This document shows positions 34,576 to 41,650 of a DNA stretch of 64,000 bases, in pieces. The notes beneath the pieces were generated by a model. It worked only from the letters and a program-made list of their open reading frames with translations, ran no database searches and was not told the DNA's origin. Position numbers and translations under genes: made by a program. The DNA lies in the IMG/VR virus record IMGVR_UViG_3300036852_000300, positions 22,417 through 86,416 of that record; one strand, given 5' to 3'. This DNA comes from a virus. Each line of letters opens with the position of its first letter. Positions within the stretch are counted from its first letter, which is position 1.

Positions 34576-35613
34576 CTAGAACCTCTTGTTCTCGCGGATG
34601 TTCTGCTTCTGGGCGCGGGTCCCCCCACCGTGGCGGGTGCCGTCGTACGGGCGTTCGACCGGCGAGGCCCCGTAGAAGCGGCCGCGTCCAGCCTGACGGT
34701 CCCGGGTCTCCAGGAAGCGAGACGGCGGACGATCGTCGCCCCGGGTGGCGGCGGCAAGCTGGCCAGCCCTGATCGGATTCTTGCCCAGCCGATTCAGGGC
34801 ACCGCGCCTGGCCTTGTCGATCCCGCGCACCCCGTCGCCGGCCAGGTAGGTCACCGACGCCATGATCTCGTCGGCGCCGATCTCGGCGACCGCTTCCTCC
34901 AGCAGCCGGACCTGGGTCGGATTCAGGGTCGGGTGCGCCGCCCCCCACTCCACGGCGTAGTGGTCCATGACGGCCTGGGCACCCGGCGACAGGGCGATCG
35001 CCGACGGAGACGGCCGTGGCTTCGGCGGCTTTGATGTCGAAACTTCTTGCGAAGAAAATTCACCTTCTGTCGCGCCGCCGGGACCGGCCGGTTGCGAAGC
35101 AACCGCCGGTCTTTTTATCTCCGGAGTCTCCGGATCCGGTCTCCGGTTAAGATAACCGTCATTTTTTGGCCGGTGTGACCGTCCATTTTCTGACGGTGTC
35201 GCGTCATTTTTTGGCCGGTGTCCACCGTCCCGATCCGAGACACCGTCATTTTTTGGCCGGTGTCCAACCTGTTCGCCCGGATCGATCGGCCAGTACGCCT
35301 TCGCCTGGGTCGGACCGGTCCGCTTCTGGCCCAGTAACCCGCAGTCGACCAGGGGCTTGACCAGCGCCCGGACGGTCCGGGTCTCGCGGCCGACTAGCTG
35401 GGCTAGCTCGCCGTGGGACAGGCGGCAGGTCCCGGTCTCATCGCGCCACGCCTGGTCGGCGATGACCAGGTACAGGATCTTGAGCTGGGGGGTCAGCGTC
35501 AGGTCGTACAGCATCGCCTTGCGCAGGATCACGAACGGCTCAACCATGCGCAGTCCCGGCTGTCCGGTCTCGCGGGGGGTGTATTCGATCGGCAGCTCAT
35601 GTGCGACCACCAT
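34576..35613 (-). CDS. Replication initiator with iterons in its gene (lambda O-like)
   Basis: A 345-residue protein. Residues about 30-100 form a winged HTH (LSHGELAQLVGRETRTVRAL). The middle is a linker in which HRPKND recurs three times because the DNA carries 20-bp iterons (35157-35263). The C-terminal third is helical, DnaD-like in style (MDHYAVEWGAAHPTLNPTQV), and probably binds the helicase loader encoded next. This is the lambda O plan: origin inside the initiator gene. Sequence identity to lambda O is not claimed. Confidence 0.82.
   Translation of the reverse strand: MVVAHELPIEYTPRETGQPGLRMVEPFVILRKAMLYDLTLTPQLKILYLVIADQAWRDETGTCRLSHGELAQLVGRETRTVRALVKPLVDCGLLGQKRTGPTQAKAYWPIDPGEQVGHRPKNDGVSDRDGGHRPKNDATPSENGRSHRPKNDGYLNRRPDPETPEIKRPAVASQPAGPGGATEGEFSSQEVSTSKPPKPRPSPSAIALSPGAQAVMDHYAVEWGAAHPTLNPTQVRLLEEAVAEIGADEIMASVTYLAGDGVRGIDKARRGALNRLGKNPIRAGQLAAATRGDDRPPSRFLETRDRQAGRGRFYGASPVERPYDGTRHGGGTRAQKQNIRENKRF
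35157..35263. repeat. Origin iterons (three exact 20-bp copies, one degenerate)
   Basis: CGTCATTTTTTGGCCGGTGT occurs exactly at 35157-35176, 35202-35221 and 35244-35263; a 15/20 match sits at 35180-35199. Start spacing is 23, 22 and 42 bp, about two or four helical turns, so an initiator would bind one face. They lie inside the initiator gene, with AT-richer DNA at about 35040-35070. Probable replication origin. Confidence 0.85.
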
Positions 35614-35843
35614 CAGATCCCCCTACGGGCGGCGAGCGCGGCGTCTTTGGCACGGTCGTTGACGATCAAGTCCGGGCGATCGGGGGACGGGAGGTAGACG
35701 GTCTCGCCGAGATACGCTGACGGCGCACCCACGACGGGTACGACCATGTCCAGATGACGCCTGACGACCATGCTGACGGGTGGGGCCAGATTACTGGCGT
35801 GCCGACGGCCCTTGTCGATCGCCTTCCGGTGTCGCTTCTTCAC
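35613..35843 (-). CDS. 76-residue unknown protein
   Basis: Start chosen at GTG 35843, which has AAGGGA six bases upstream; ATG 35771 is the alternative. The N-terminus is basic (KKRHRKAIDKGRRHASN). It is the first gene after the operator region at 35860-35946 and overlaps the initiator start. Unrecognised. Confidence 0.6.
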   Translation of the reverse strand: MKKRHRKAIDKGRRHASNLAPPVSMVVRRHLDMVVPVVGAPSAYLGETVYLPSPDRPDLIVNDRAKDAALAARRGI

Positions 35844-35859
35844 GGGAATCCCTTCCGGC

Positions 35860-35946
35860 CGGGACGTCCCACGTGCTACACTGGACCCTGAGTCGGGCTT
35901 GTGAGATGTCTCACAGTGCTGCTTGTGTAGCACGTGGGACGTCCCG
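35860..35946. promoter_or_regulatory. 22-bp inverted repeats flanking a CRP-like palindrome
   Basis: Positions 35860-35881 and 35925-35946 are perfect 22-bp complements, each containing GGGACGTCCC then ACGTGCTACAC. Between them lies TGTGAGATGTCTCACA (35900-35915), site 2 of the CRP-like family. The element stands directly before the 35843 gene and 58 bases beyond the Rad52-like gene's stop. It looks like a complex operator; TGCTACACT may be an extended -10. Confidence 0.72.
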
Positions 35947-36004
35947 AGCCGCGAAGAGACCGGCCTGCCAGGGCCGGTCTCTCTGCGTCCAGGACTGGAC
36001 GGGG

Positions 36005-36802
36005 TCAAGAGGCGAGCGCCTGACGCTTCGTGATGTGGCTTTCCAGTAGCCGCTGGTAGCCGGCAAGCTGGGGTAACGTCCAGCGTCGGGGGTCCTCGTC
36101 GATCCACGGCGACTTGAAGCCCAGCGTCACGGCTTCGGCGCGGATCACTTCGTACTTGCCGACGGTCTCGTCGTCCGGGTACTCGCGGCTGGCCGGCTGG
36201 GGTGCCGGTGCCGTCGCCGATCGCCGTGGCGGTAGCTGGCGCGGACGGCCGCCCTGCCCGACCTGCTGGGCGGTCTCCGGGACCCCGTCGTCCAGGGCGG
36301 CCGGGATACCGCCCTCCTTGCGCCACAGGTAGGTCCCGACCCCGATCTGGCTGGCGCACTTCTTCAGGGCATCGGTCGCCGCGCCCTTCAGGTCGAACCC
36401 GATGTCCAGGATGTTGCCGGTTGACCGCGCCCTTTTCAGTTTTTGCGACCCGAACTGCATTTTGACGACGGGCTGGATCATCAGCTCGCCCGGCAGGTTC
36501 GGGTCGGCCTGGATCACCCGGCAGGTCAGCTTGGCCAGGACCCAGCATTCGTCGGCGTCGGACGAGACCCCGTGTTCGATGATCTCGAAGTCCCAGAAGC
36601 CCGGCCCCTGTTCGTTCAGGCGCGAGATCGCCTGTTCGCCGGTGAAGTAGTCGAACTCGACGCCGCCCCGGTTGTCGCGGAACACGACGTCGAACGGGCG
36701 CGCAAGCTGGCGGTAGTCGGTCGGCTGGACGGTCCAGGTGCCGGTCTGGTCGTCCTGGGTCGCGTCCAAGATCTCGGATGGCTGGTCGTCGTCGGTCTGC
36801 AT
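36005..36802 (-). CDS. Rad52-like single-strand annealing protein
   Basis: A 265-residue protein. RPFDVVFRDNRGGVEFDYFT, AISRLNEQGPGFWDFEII and especially IGFDLKGAATDALKKCASQI follow the Rad52/Sak-type annealing fold. The C-terminal 90 residues are a linker and helical tail. It would anneal single strands in phage recombination. It is transcribed away from the Arc-like repressor gene across the GTAC operator array. Confidence 0.78.
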   Translation of the reverse strand: MQTDDDQPSEILDATQDDQTGTWTVQPTDYRQLARPFDVVFRDNRGGVEFDYFTGEQAISRLNEQGPGFWDFEIIEHGVSSDADECWVLAKLTCRVIQADPNLPGELMIQPVVKMQFGSQKLKRARSTGNILDIGFDLKGAATDALKKCASQIGVGTYLWRKEGGIPAALDDGVPETAQQVGQGGRPRQLPPRRSATAPAPQPASREYPDDETVGKYEVIRAEAVTLGFKSPWIDEDPRRWTLPQLAGYQRLLESHITKRQALAS

Positions 36803-36806
36803 GGCA

Positions 36807-36872
36807 GTACCATCCCTTTGGGATAATCGGTACCGAAAGGATACACCATCTGGTACTATCGTCGGTACCGAC
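36807..36872. promoter_or_regulatory. Phased GTAC operator array between divergent genes
   Basis: GTAC cores at 36807, 36830, 36853 and 36865 lie at 23, 23 and 12 bp. Two sit in palindromes TCGGTACCGA (36827-36836) and GTCGGTACCGAC (36861-36872). Placed between the Rad52-like and Arc-like genes, they are the likely binding sites of the Arc-like repressor. Confidence 0.65.
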
Positions 36873-36921
36873 TGTAGACCTGGGGCATGATGGATGCGAT
36901 ATATTGATGGGGGAGGACCCG

Positions 36922-37119
36922 ATGGCCAGGGACAAGGACAAGCAGTTCATCAACCTGCCGCTGGAGCGAGACCTGCTTGCCCTGGTGGACGACTTCCGGT
37001 TCACGTACCGCTTTCCGTCGAGGATCGCGGCGATGAAGTACCTGATGGCCAGTCGTCTCCAGGACAAGACCGAGCCGAAGCCGGAGGAAGTGGCCCAGTA
37101 CAGCCGCATGGCATCCTGA
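36922..37119 (+). CDS. Arc/MetJ-type ribbon-helix-helix repressor
   Basis: A 65-residue protein; start chosen at ATG 36922 after GGGGGAGGA. The strand QFINLPLER, helix LLALVDDFRFTYR and helix SRIAAMKYLMASRL make an RHH fold. TATATT (36900-36905) may be its -10. The GTAC array upstream suggests control of itself and of the Rad52-like operon. Confidence 0.75.
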   Translation: MARDKDKQFINLPLERDLLALVDDFRFTYRFPSRIAAMKYLMASRLQDKTEPKPEEVAQYSRMAS

Positions 37120-37505
37120 CCGGACTGCCGTCGGTCGCACTGAATCGGCGCCGGGACCTGCCACGGGTCGCCGGTGTCTACGTCGTGCTGTCCGGCGACG
37201 GGACGCCCTTGTACATCGGGCAGTCGCTGAACCTGCGCCAGCGCTGGCAGTCCCACAGCTTGATCGCGCGATTGTCGCGGACTGGCGCGGAACGGATCGC
37301 CTGGCGTGCTGAAGACCCGCTGACGTGCCGTGACGTTGAGTCGGAATTGATCCACCAGTTTCACCCACCGTTCAACCGTTGTCGGTGTCCGGCCTGGCTG
37401 GTCGCCCTGTACGGCCCTAGATCTCATGGCAGCGCCAGCGCCGACCGGACGACGGCGAACGGTCTGACCTGGGCGCTGGAAAACCACCCTGACCGCCAGC
37501 GCTGA
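37116..37505 (+). CDS. GIY-YIG endonuclease without a normal start codon
   Basis: The frame contains GVYVVLSGDGTPLYIGQSLN, LRQRWQSHSL and a late Glu (ESELIHQF), matching the GIY-YIG fold. No ATG, GTG or TTG exists between the end of the Arc-like gene and the domain; I place the start at CTG 37116, which overlaps the Arc stop. Alternatives are a -1 frameshift from the Arc-like gene or a decayed gene. Its 3' end contains one copy of a 37-bp repeat found again at 39010. Confidence 0.65.
   Translation: MTGLPSVALNRRRDLPRVAGVYVVLSGDGTPLYIGQSLNLRQRWQSHSLIARLSRTGAERIAWRAEDPLTCRDVESELIHQFHPPFNRCRCPAWLVALYGPRSHGSASADRTTANGLTWALENHPDRQR
37422..37458. repeat. 37-bp direct repeat, copy 1
   Basis: Matches 39010-39046 at 35 of 37 bases. 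On the minus strand it spells AVVRSALALP and a stop, the same as the 3' end of the 39012 gene with two silent changes. The two copies bracket the ParB-like gene and its neighbour. Confidence 0.8.
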
Positions 37506-37507
37506 TC

Positions 37508-38035
37508 TCATGCGGAGTCCTGGTTCAGTTCGCGGAAGACGGCGACTTTGACGTCGCCGAACGTGGCGTCCGGCCCCAACGCGATCATCCGCTGACGCCC
37601 GGCCACCAGGTAGTCCAGCAGTCGGCCGATCTTCTCGATCAGGACGTGGCGGTCTCGGGTCAGGTAGTCCAGGGTGTTCAGGGTCAGGTTGTCGACCTTC
37701 AGCCAGTGGCGTCGCCGCTGGCCTTCGATCCGGTAGCAGATGAACTTGCGCAGGCCCAGGTCGTCCCTGGTCTTGCGCAGGCGGACCAGTACCCATTCGC
37801 GCATCGGGAACCGCAGGAAGACGTCCAGGTGCTCCTTGTGCCTGTGGCCGGGCGACAGGATCTCCTGGAACTTGATCTCGTCGCCGACCCGCATGAAGCC
37901 GCGCGTCAGCCCGACCACATCGTCCGTCGAGAACTCGCCCGGCCAGGTCTCGACTTCCTGCACGGCGGCGGCGGTCGCCGCCTTGATCGTCAGTGCCCGC
38001 CGTCGGGGTCGCGCGGGGGTCGCGGGGGCGGTCAT
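37508..38035 (-). CDS. Unknown protein next to ParB-like gene
   Basis: A 175-residue basic, mixed alpha/beta protein; start at ATG 38035, ATGA-coupled to the ParB-like gene. The C-terminus ATFGDVKVAVFREL resembles PTFGDVKHDIVREV in the ParB-like protein, including a 17-base identity. Probably works with it; unrecognised. Confidence 0.72.
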   Translation of the reverse strand: MTAPATPARPRRRALTIKAATAAAVQEVETWPGEFSTDDVVGLTRGFMRVGDEIKFQEILSPGHRHKEHLDVFLRFPMREWVLVRLRKTRDDLGLRKFICYRIEGQRRRHWLKVDNLTLNTLDYLTRDRHVLIEKIGRLLDYLVAGRQRMIALGPDATFGDVKVAVFRELNQDSA

Positions 38036-39015
38036 CACACCATCTCCAGGGGCTTCAAGTCGCGGTCGATCGCGTCGCGCAGGGACGTCAGCCAGGCGAT
38101 CCGACCCGGCAGGTCATCCAGGATCTGTCGGCGTTCCGTCGCGTCCAGGCCCCGCACCAGGTCAGGTAGCGGCCAGCGACCGGCCGACTCGATCGAATAC
38201 AGCAGGTTGCGCAGCATCCGGCCTTCGGCGCCCGTCGCTTCAACCTCGCGCACGATGTCGTGCTTGACGTCGCCGAACGTCGGCGGGGGTGGCACCGGCA
38301 GCGCCGTCGGGTCGGGCGGCATCCGGCGACGGTCCGTGCCGAATTCGGACAGGTCGGCGTCCCCGTTCAACAGGGCCTGCTTGTCCGCCTCCGGGACCGT
38401 GGGGTCCTTGACGATCGCGACCGCCGCGCTGGTCTCGACACTGTCCCAGTCTTCTTCGACCGCCGCGTCGACCAGCGGCTGCCAGGTCTCGCGTGGCGCG
38501 CGGCTGATCTCGGCGTAGTGGCTGTCGGTCAGGCGGTCGTCAGCTTCGCTACTAGTAGCGAAGTCGTTCAGTCGCGTTGGTTCGACAACCTCCGCGCGCA
38601 CCCGGTCGGCCGCGAATAACTTACTGATGACCGGGCGCGAGACCCCAAACCGCTGGGCCAGCCGCTGGTGGGACCAGGCGTCGCCCGGCAGCCCGGCCAG
38701 GCGGCGGATCGCGGCGTTCCGTTCTTCCCGATCCAGCGGCTTGCCGTGGGCCAGGTTGGCCAGCGCCGCGAATTCGATGGCGTCTTGCCGACTGCCCCGG
38801 TGGACCACCGCCTCGATCTCGGTCCGGCCTTCCAGGACGGCCGCTTCGACGCGGTGGAAGCCGTCGACCAGCAGGTAGGCGCCGTCGACCAGGAACACGT
38901 CGACCGGTGGCAGCGCGTCGAGCGCTTCGGCGTAGCGCTGCACGGTGTCGGGGTCGTTCGCCGCCCTGATCTGGACGGTCGGGTCGACCACGATGGCGTC
39001 GATCGACAGTCTCAC
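38035..39015 (-). CDS. ParB-like protein
   Basis: A 326-residue protein starting with GTG 39015. Residues 1-100 are a ParB/Srx N-terminal domain with LLVDGFHRVEAAVLEG; residues 110-150 hold an HTH (HQRLAQRFGVSRPVISKLF). The acidic linker contains the TFGDVK motif. No ParA partner is present, so it may be a regulator rather than a true partition protein. The gene pair is bracketed by 37-bp direct repeats. Confidence 0.8.
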   Translation of the reverse strand: MRLSIDAIVVDPTVQIRAANDPDTVQRYAEALDALPPVDVFLVDGAYLLVDGFHRVEAAVLEGRTEIEAVVHRGSRQDAIEFAALANLAHGKPLDREERNAAIRRLAGLPGDAWSHQRLAQRFGVSRPVISKLFAADRVRAEVVEPTRLNDFATSSEADDRLTDSHYAEISRAPRETWQPLVDAAVEEDWDSVETSAAVAIVKDPTVPEADKQALLNGDADLSEFGTDRRRMPPDPTALPVPPPPTFGDVKHDIVREVEATGAEGRMLRNLLYSIESAGRWPLPDLVRGLDATERRQILDDLPGRIAWLTSLRDAIDRDLKPLEMV

Positions 39016-39046
39016 GGCAGGGCCAGCGCCGACCGGACGACGGCGA
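39010..39046. repeat. 37-bp direct repeat, copy 2
   Basis: Partner of 37422-37458. It covers the last codons and stop of the 39012 membrane protein gene. Two mismatches, both silent in that reading frame. Confidence 0.8.
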
Positions 39047-39230
39047 TCAACAGGCGGACCAGGTTCCCCGACAGGACGAACCAGGTCAGCCCCGCTGCGC
39101 CCAGGCCCCAGCAGAATCCCTGGATCAGGCCGTCCAGGCGTGCGTCGGCGACGGCCCGCCCGTGACGATCGCTGCTGTAGCTGTGCAGGACCAGCGTCGG
39201 CGGCAGCGTCTGGTCTCCGTTTCTACGCAT
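39012..39230 (-). CDS. 72-residue membrane protein
   Basis: One membrane span (IQGFCWGLGAAGLTWFVLSG) and a basic tail ending VVRSALALP. The stop overlaps the ParB-like start (GTGA). Its 3' end exists again at 37422-37458. Function unknown. Confidence 0.68.
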   Translation of the reverse strand: MRRNGDQTLPPTLVLHSYSSDRHGRAVADARLDGLIQGFCWGLGAAGLTWFVLSGNLVRLLIAVVRSALALP

Positions 39231-39510
39231 CAGCAGCCTCCCCGTTGAAGCTCGCGCGGCTGTGGGCGCTGGCCACCAGGCGGCCCAGATCGGTCGGTAG
39301 GGCGTCCTTCTCAGCCAGGAAGGCGGCCGCGTCCAGGCAGACCAGGCAGCGGCCGTCGCAGACGGTGACGGCGTGCCACAGCAGGTACTGCCCGATCAGG
39401 GCGACCGGCCCCAGCGGCCGGGCTTCCAGTACGATCGTGGGGTCAGGGGGTGGGCAGGTGTGGATCGCGCCGCGACCGCGCCCGCACCGTCTACAAAACC
39501 CCCTCGGCAT
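39223..39510 (-). CDS. Unknown protein with N-terminal Cys motif
   Basis: A 95-residue protein; start chosen at ATG 39510 after AAGGGGGG. CRRCGRGRGAIHTC gives C/C/H/C, and CDGRCLVC adds a second cluster, so zinc binding is likely. It is downstream of a terminator, so needs read-through or its own promoter. Unrecognised. Confidence 0.66.
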   Translation of the reverse strand: MPRGFCRRCGRGRGAIHTCPPPDPTIVLEARPLGPVALIGQYLLWHAVTVCDGRCLVCLDAAAFLAEKDALPTDLGRLVASAHSRASFNGEAADA

Positions 39511-39544
39511 GGAACCCCCCTTTCCACCTGGTTCGGTCGGACAC

Positions 39545-39590
39545 AAAAGGGCGGCGCCCGGTGCGCCGCCCGGCCGCGCCGAAGCGCGGC
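39545..39590 (-). terminator. Rho-independent terminator with two hairpins
   Basis: On the minus strand a GCCGCGC-TTCG-GCGCGGC hairpin (39573-39590) is followed by a 9-bp stem GGGCGGCGC/GCGCCGCCC (39549-39571) and TTTT. It lies 37 bases after the Cro-like gene, in the position of lambda tR1. Confidence 0.82.
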
Positions 39591-39626
39591 GTCAGAAGCT
39601 GTAGATCAGGGTCAGCCGCGCCCCGA

Positions 39627-40025
39627 TCACTGGTCCACCTGCGGTGCGCCATCATCGGCTGCGCCGACGTCCTCGACCGCTTCGGCTGCCTGGCCCAGCA
39701 CGGCCAGGGCGCGGATGATCGGCCAGCCGAAGCCGTCGGCCAGATAGTTGGCGGCGGCGTCCGATAGCTCCGGGTACGCCGTGACGATCTTGGCGCAGGT
39801 GACGATCCCCAGCCGCTCCTTACGGGTGTCCGATCGACTGGCCCGCGAGAGCATCGCGTGATCGATCCCGATCTTCTCGCACAGGGCGTAGCGCGGGATG
39901 CCCTCGCGCAGGGCGATCGCCATCAGGCCGGCGATCAGGTCGTGCTGGGGACGCGCCGAGATCAGGTCGCGGCCGTCGTCGGGCGCGGCGGGTGCCCGCA
40001 GCGCAGCGCTGCTGGACGTGCGCAT
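39627..40025 (-). CDS. Cro-like XRE-family regulator
   Basis: A 132-residue protein; start chosen at ATG 40025 after AGGAG. HTH-type region IPRYALCEKIGIDHAMLSRA, then a helical C-terminus. It is read away from the CI-like gene, from the TTGACA promoter at 40085-40113, and is followed by a terminator. The layout matches an early switch; the HTH assignment is moderate. Confidence 0.7.
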   Translation of the reverse strand: MRTSSSAALRAPAAPDDGRDLISARPQHDLIAGLMAIALREGIPRYALCEKIGIDHAMLSRASRSDTRKERLGIVTCAKIVTAYPELSDAAANYLADGFGWPIIRALAVLGQAAEAVEDVGAADDGAPQVDQ

Positions 40026-40084
40026 ATGGGGATGCTCCTGCCGCCCGGTCCGGTGACCCCCCAGTCGGTTCCGCGCGTCCTCCA

Positions 40085-40113
40085 AATGTACCTCCGGTTG
40101 TGAACCATGTCAA
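40085..40113 (-). promoter_or_regulatory. Strong early promoter TTGACA-N17-TACATT
   Basis: On the minus strand -35 TTGACA (40108-40113) and -10 TACATT (40085-40090) are 17 bases apart. Start of transcription would be near 40078, before the Cro-like gene. The -35 is overlapped by TGTGAACCATGTCAAA (40099-40114), a one-mismatch CRP-like site. Confidence 0.82.
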
Positions 40114-40141
40114 ACCCGTCGCCGAAAACCACCCAAATTGG

Positions 40142-40167
40142 GGAGGTCTACACACGGTGTCGTCTCC
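40142..40167. promoter_or_regulatory. Imperfect dyad, candidate CI operator
   Basis: GGAGG-N3-ACAC-ACG-GTGT-N3-CTCC is a rough palindrome between the divergent Cro-like and CI-like genes. Candidate operator for either repressor; binding cannot be shown. Confidence 0.45.
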
Positions 40168-40203
40168 TACGGGGTGGTATCCTCCTCTTTGTGAGGAGGC
40201 TCA

Positions 40204-40878
40204 ATGGTCGTTTCCGTTCCGACCGAAACAACGTCGATACCGACGCATTCCAGCGTTGGGGCGCGGGTGAAGTGGCTGATGGAGCAGCGGGGGTGGTCGC
40301 TGTCCAAGGCGGCCGACGAATCCGGCGTCTCGCATTCCACGCTGTCCCTGCTGGTCAGGGGTATCGTGGACTTTCCGAAGATCCGTACCATCGAGCTGTT
40401 GGCGCGGGCCTTCAAGGTCCCCAGGTCTTTTCTGATGCCGTACGTCCTACCGGGCGGGCCGGCCGGCGACCTGGTTGCCGAAGGAGTCCTGTTGGTACCG
40501 GTCGTCCGGCTGTTCGCGACGGCTACCGGGGCCGGACACCTTGAAACGGGGGAGTTGATCCCGGTGCCGCTGTCGATCAACGGGCAGCACCAGGGCATCA
40601 TGGCCACGCTGGTCACCGGCGGCGGCCTGCCGCCGTACGTGGCTGTGGGCGCCCTGGCGATCTTCGATCCTGACCGGGACCCGCTTCACCGTGACCCGGT
40701 CGTCATCGACTACCAGGGCTCGACCCATGTCGCCTGGTATCTCGAAGTCCCGGAGACAGGCGGCGTTGAGTCACGCTACCGCCTGGGCGACGGGACCTAC
40801 CTTGATGCACGCCTGGCCCGCCTGGCGGGCGTTCTCCTGGGCACCTACAGCTCCCCACCCCGGTTCGGTGGTGCCTAA
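40204..40878 (+). CDS. CI-like repressor (XRE HTH plus S24-like fold)
   Basis: A 224-residue protein with GAGGAGG four bases before ATG 40204. Residues 20-78 form an XRE HTH (VKWLMEQRGWSLSKAADESG, SHSTLSLLVRG). The C-terminal half (VPLSINGQHQGIMATLVTGG, GALAIFDPDRDPL, PVVIDYQG) resembles the S24/LexA peptidase fold. I see no clear Ser-Lys catalytic pair, so cleavage on DNA damage is uncertain. It would repress the early promoter at 40085. Confidence 0.8.
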   Translation: MVVSVPTETTSIPTHSSVGARVKWLMEQRGWSLSKAADESGVSHSTLSLLVRGIVDFPKIRTIELLARAFKVPRSFLMPYVLPGGPAGDLVAEGVLLVPVVRLFATATGAGHLETGELIPVPLSINGQHQGIMATLVTGGGLPPYVAVGALAIFDPDRDPLHRDPVVIDYQGSTHVAWYLEVPETGGVESRYRLGDGTYLDARLARLAGVLLGTYSSPPRFGGA

Positions 40879-40948
40879 TCCGTCTTTGGGTCGGCTGCTA
40901 CCACCGTGGCCTCCTCTGCCATGACCCCCAGCGTCAGTCGACCCGCCG

Positions 40949-41290
40949 CTACTCGCCGATCGGCTCGCCTTCGAGATCCGGCACCCGGATCTCGGCAGGC
41001 GGGCGGACTGGCGGGGCCAGGTCGTCGCCCCGGGGCTGATTGGCCTGCCACCTGACGTAGTGGACCCAGGCCGTCAGAAACTTCGCCATCGAGATCGTGA
41101 TGGTCGGTTGCAGTGTTGGCGCCCCCGCCGCCAACACCTGGATATGCAGGTCCGACCCCCGAACCATCTCCAGGAAGGCATCCCCGAAGTCGATCGCCAG
41201 CGCGAACTGTTCGAGGATGCGCTCCCGAGAGCGGTTATCTGGGACGCATCGCCCCGCGTCGTGGTGGTCGCAGCTTTGCATGATCGTCAT
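40949..41290 (-). CDS. Unknown 113-residue protein
   Basis: Last gene of the long right-hand minus-strand run, facing the CI-like gene end-to-end. Helical N-terminal half (RERILEQFALAIDFGDAFLE), then a proline-rich end. Unrecognised. Confidence 0.68.
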   Translation of the reverse strand: MTIMQSCDHHDAGRCVPDNRSRERILEQFALAIDFGDAFLEMVRGSDLHIQVLAAGAPTLQPTITISMAKFLTAWVHYVRWQANQPRGDDLAPPVRPPAEIRVPDLEGEPIGE

Positions 41291-41296
41291 CGTTCC

Positions 41297-41650
41297 CTAC
41301 CCCTGAGAGTCCGGATCGCCCACACCAGCGCCCTGGCGCCGTTGGGCCATCGCCCGGAGATCCCGGACCCAGTTGGATCTCGACTGCCCTTCCCGATTGG
41401 CCGCCGGCGCGGCCGCCGCTTCGTAGGCGTCGCGGATCTCGCCCCAGGTCACCTTCAGGCCGTCCTCAGCGAGTCCACGCCTGATCCCTTCAAACAGGTA
41501 GTCCAGCGGCTGCCAGTTGTCGCGGTCCATCGGTGGTCCGTACGTCACTGGGTGTTCCCCCTGCTGCTGTCGTGCCCGCGCGGCGATCGCCCGACTCAAG
41601 GCGTAACACTGCCGAAACGCTTCCAGACGCTCCTCTTCCGTGAACTTCAC
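41297..41650 (-). CDS. Unknown 117-residue protein
   Basis: GTG start coupled to the upstream stop. Helical and charged, KFTEEERLEAFRQCYALSRA at the start; a Gln/Arg-rich middle. Unrecognised. Confidence 0.68.
   Translation of the reverse strand: MKFTEEERLEAFRQCYALSRAIAARARQQQGEHPVTYGPPMDRDNWQPLDYLFEGIRRGLAEDGLKVTWGEIRDAYEAAAAPAANREGQSRSNWVRDLRAMAQRRQGAGVGDPDSQG

Noticed and set aside
35780-36049. Plus-strand 89-codon frame over the operator region
   Set aside because: It crosses the 22-bp inverted repeats and has no ribosome site; probably non-coding.
35613-37796. 728-codon minus-strand open frame
   Set aside because: It overlaps the Rad52-like, Arc-like and GIY-YIG genes, which have clear domains; only its last 76 codons from GTG 35843 have a ribosome site and gene-like position.
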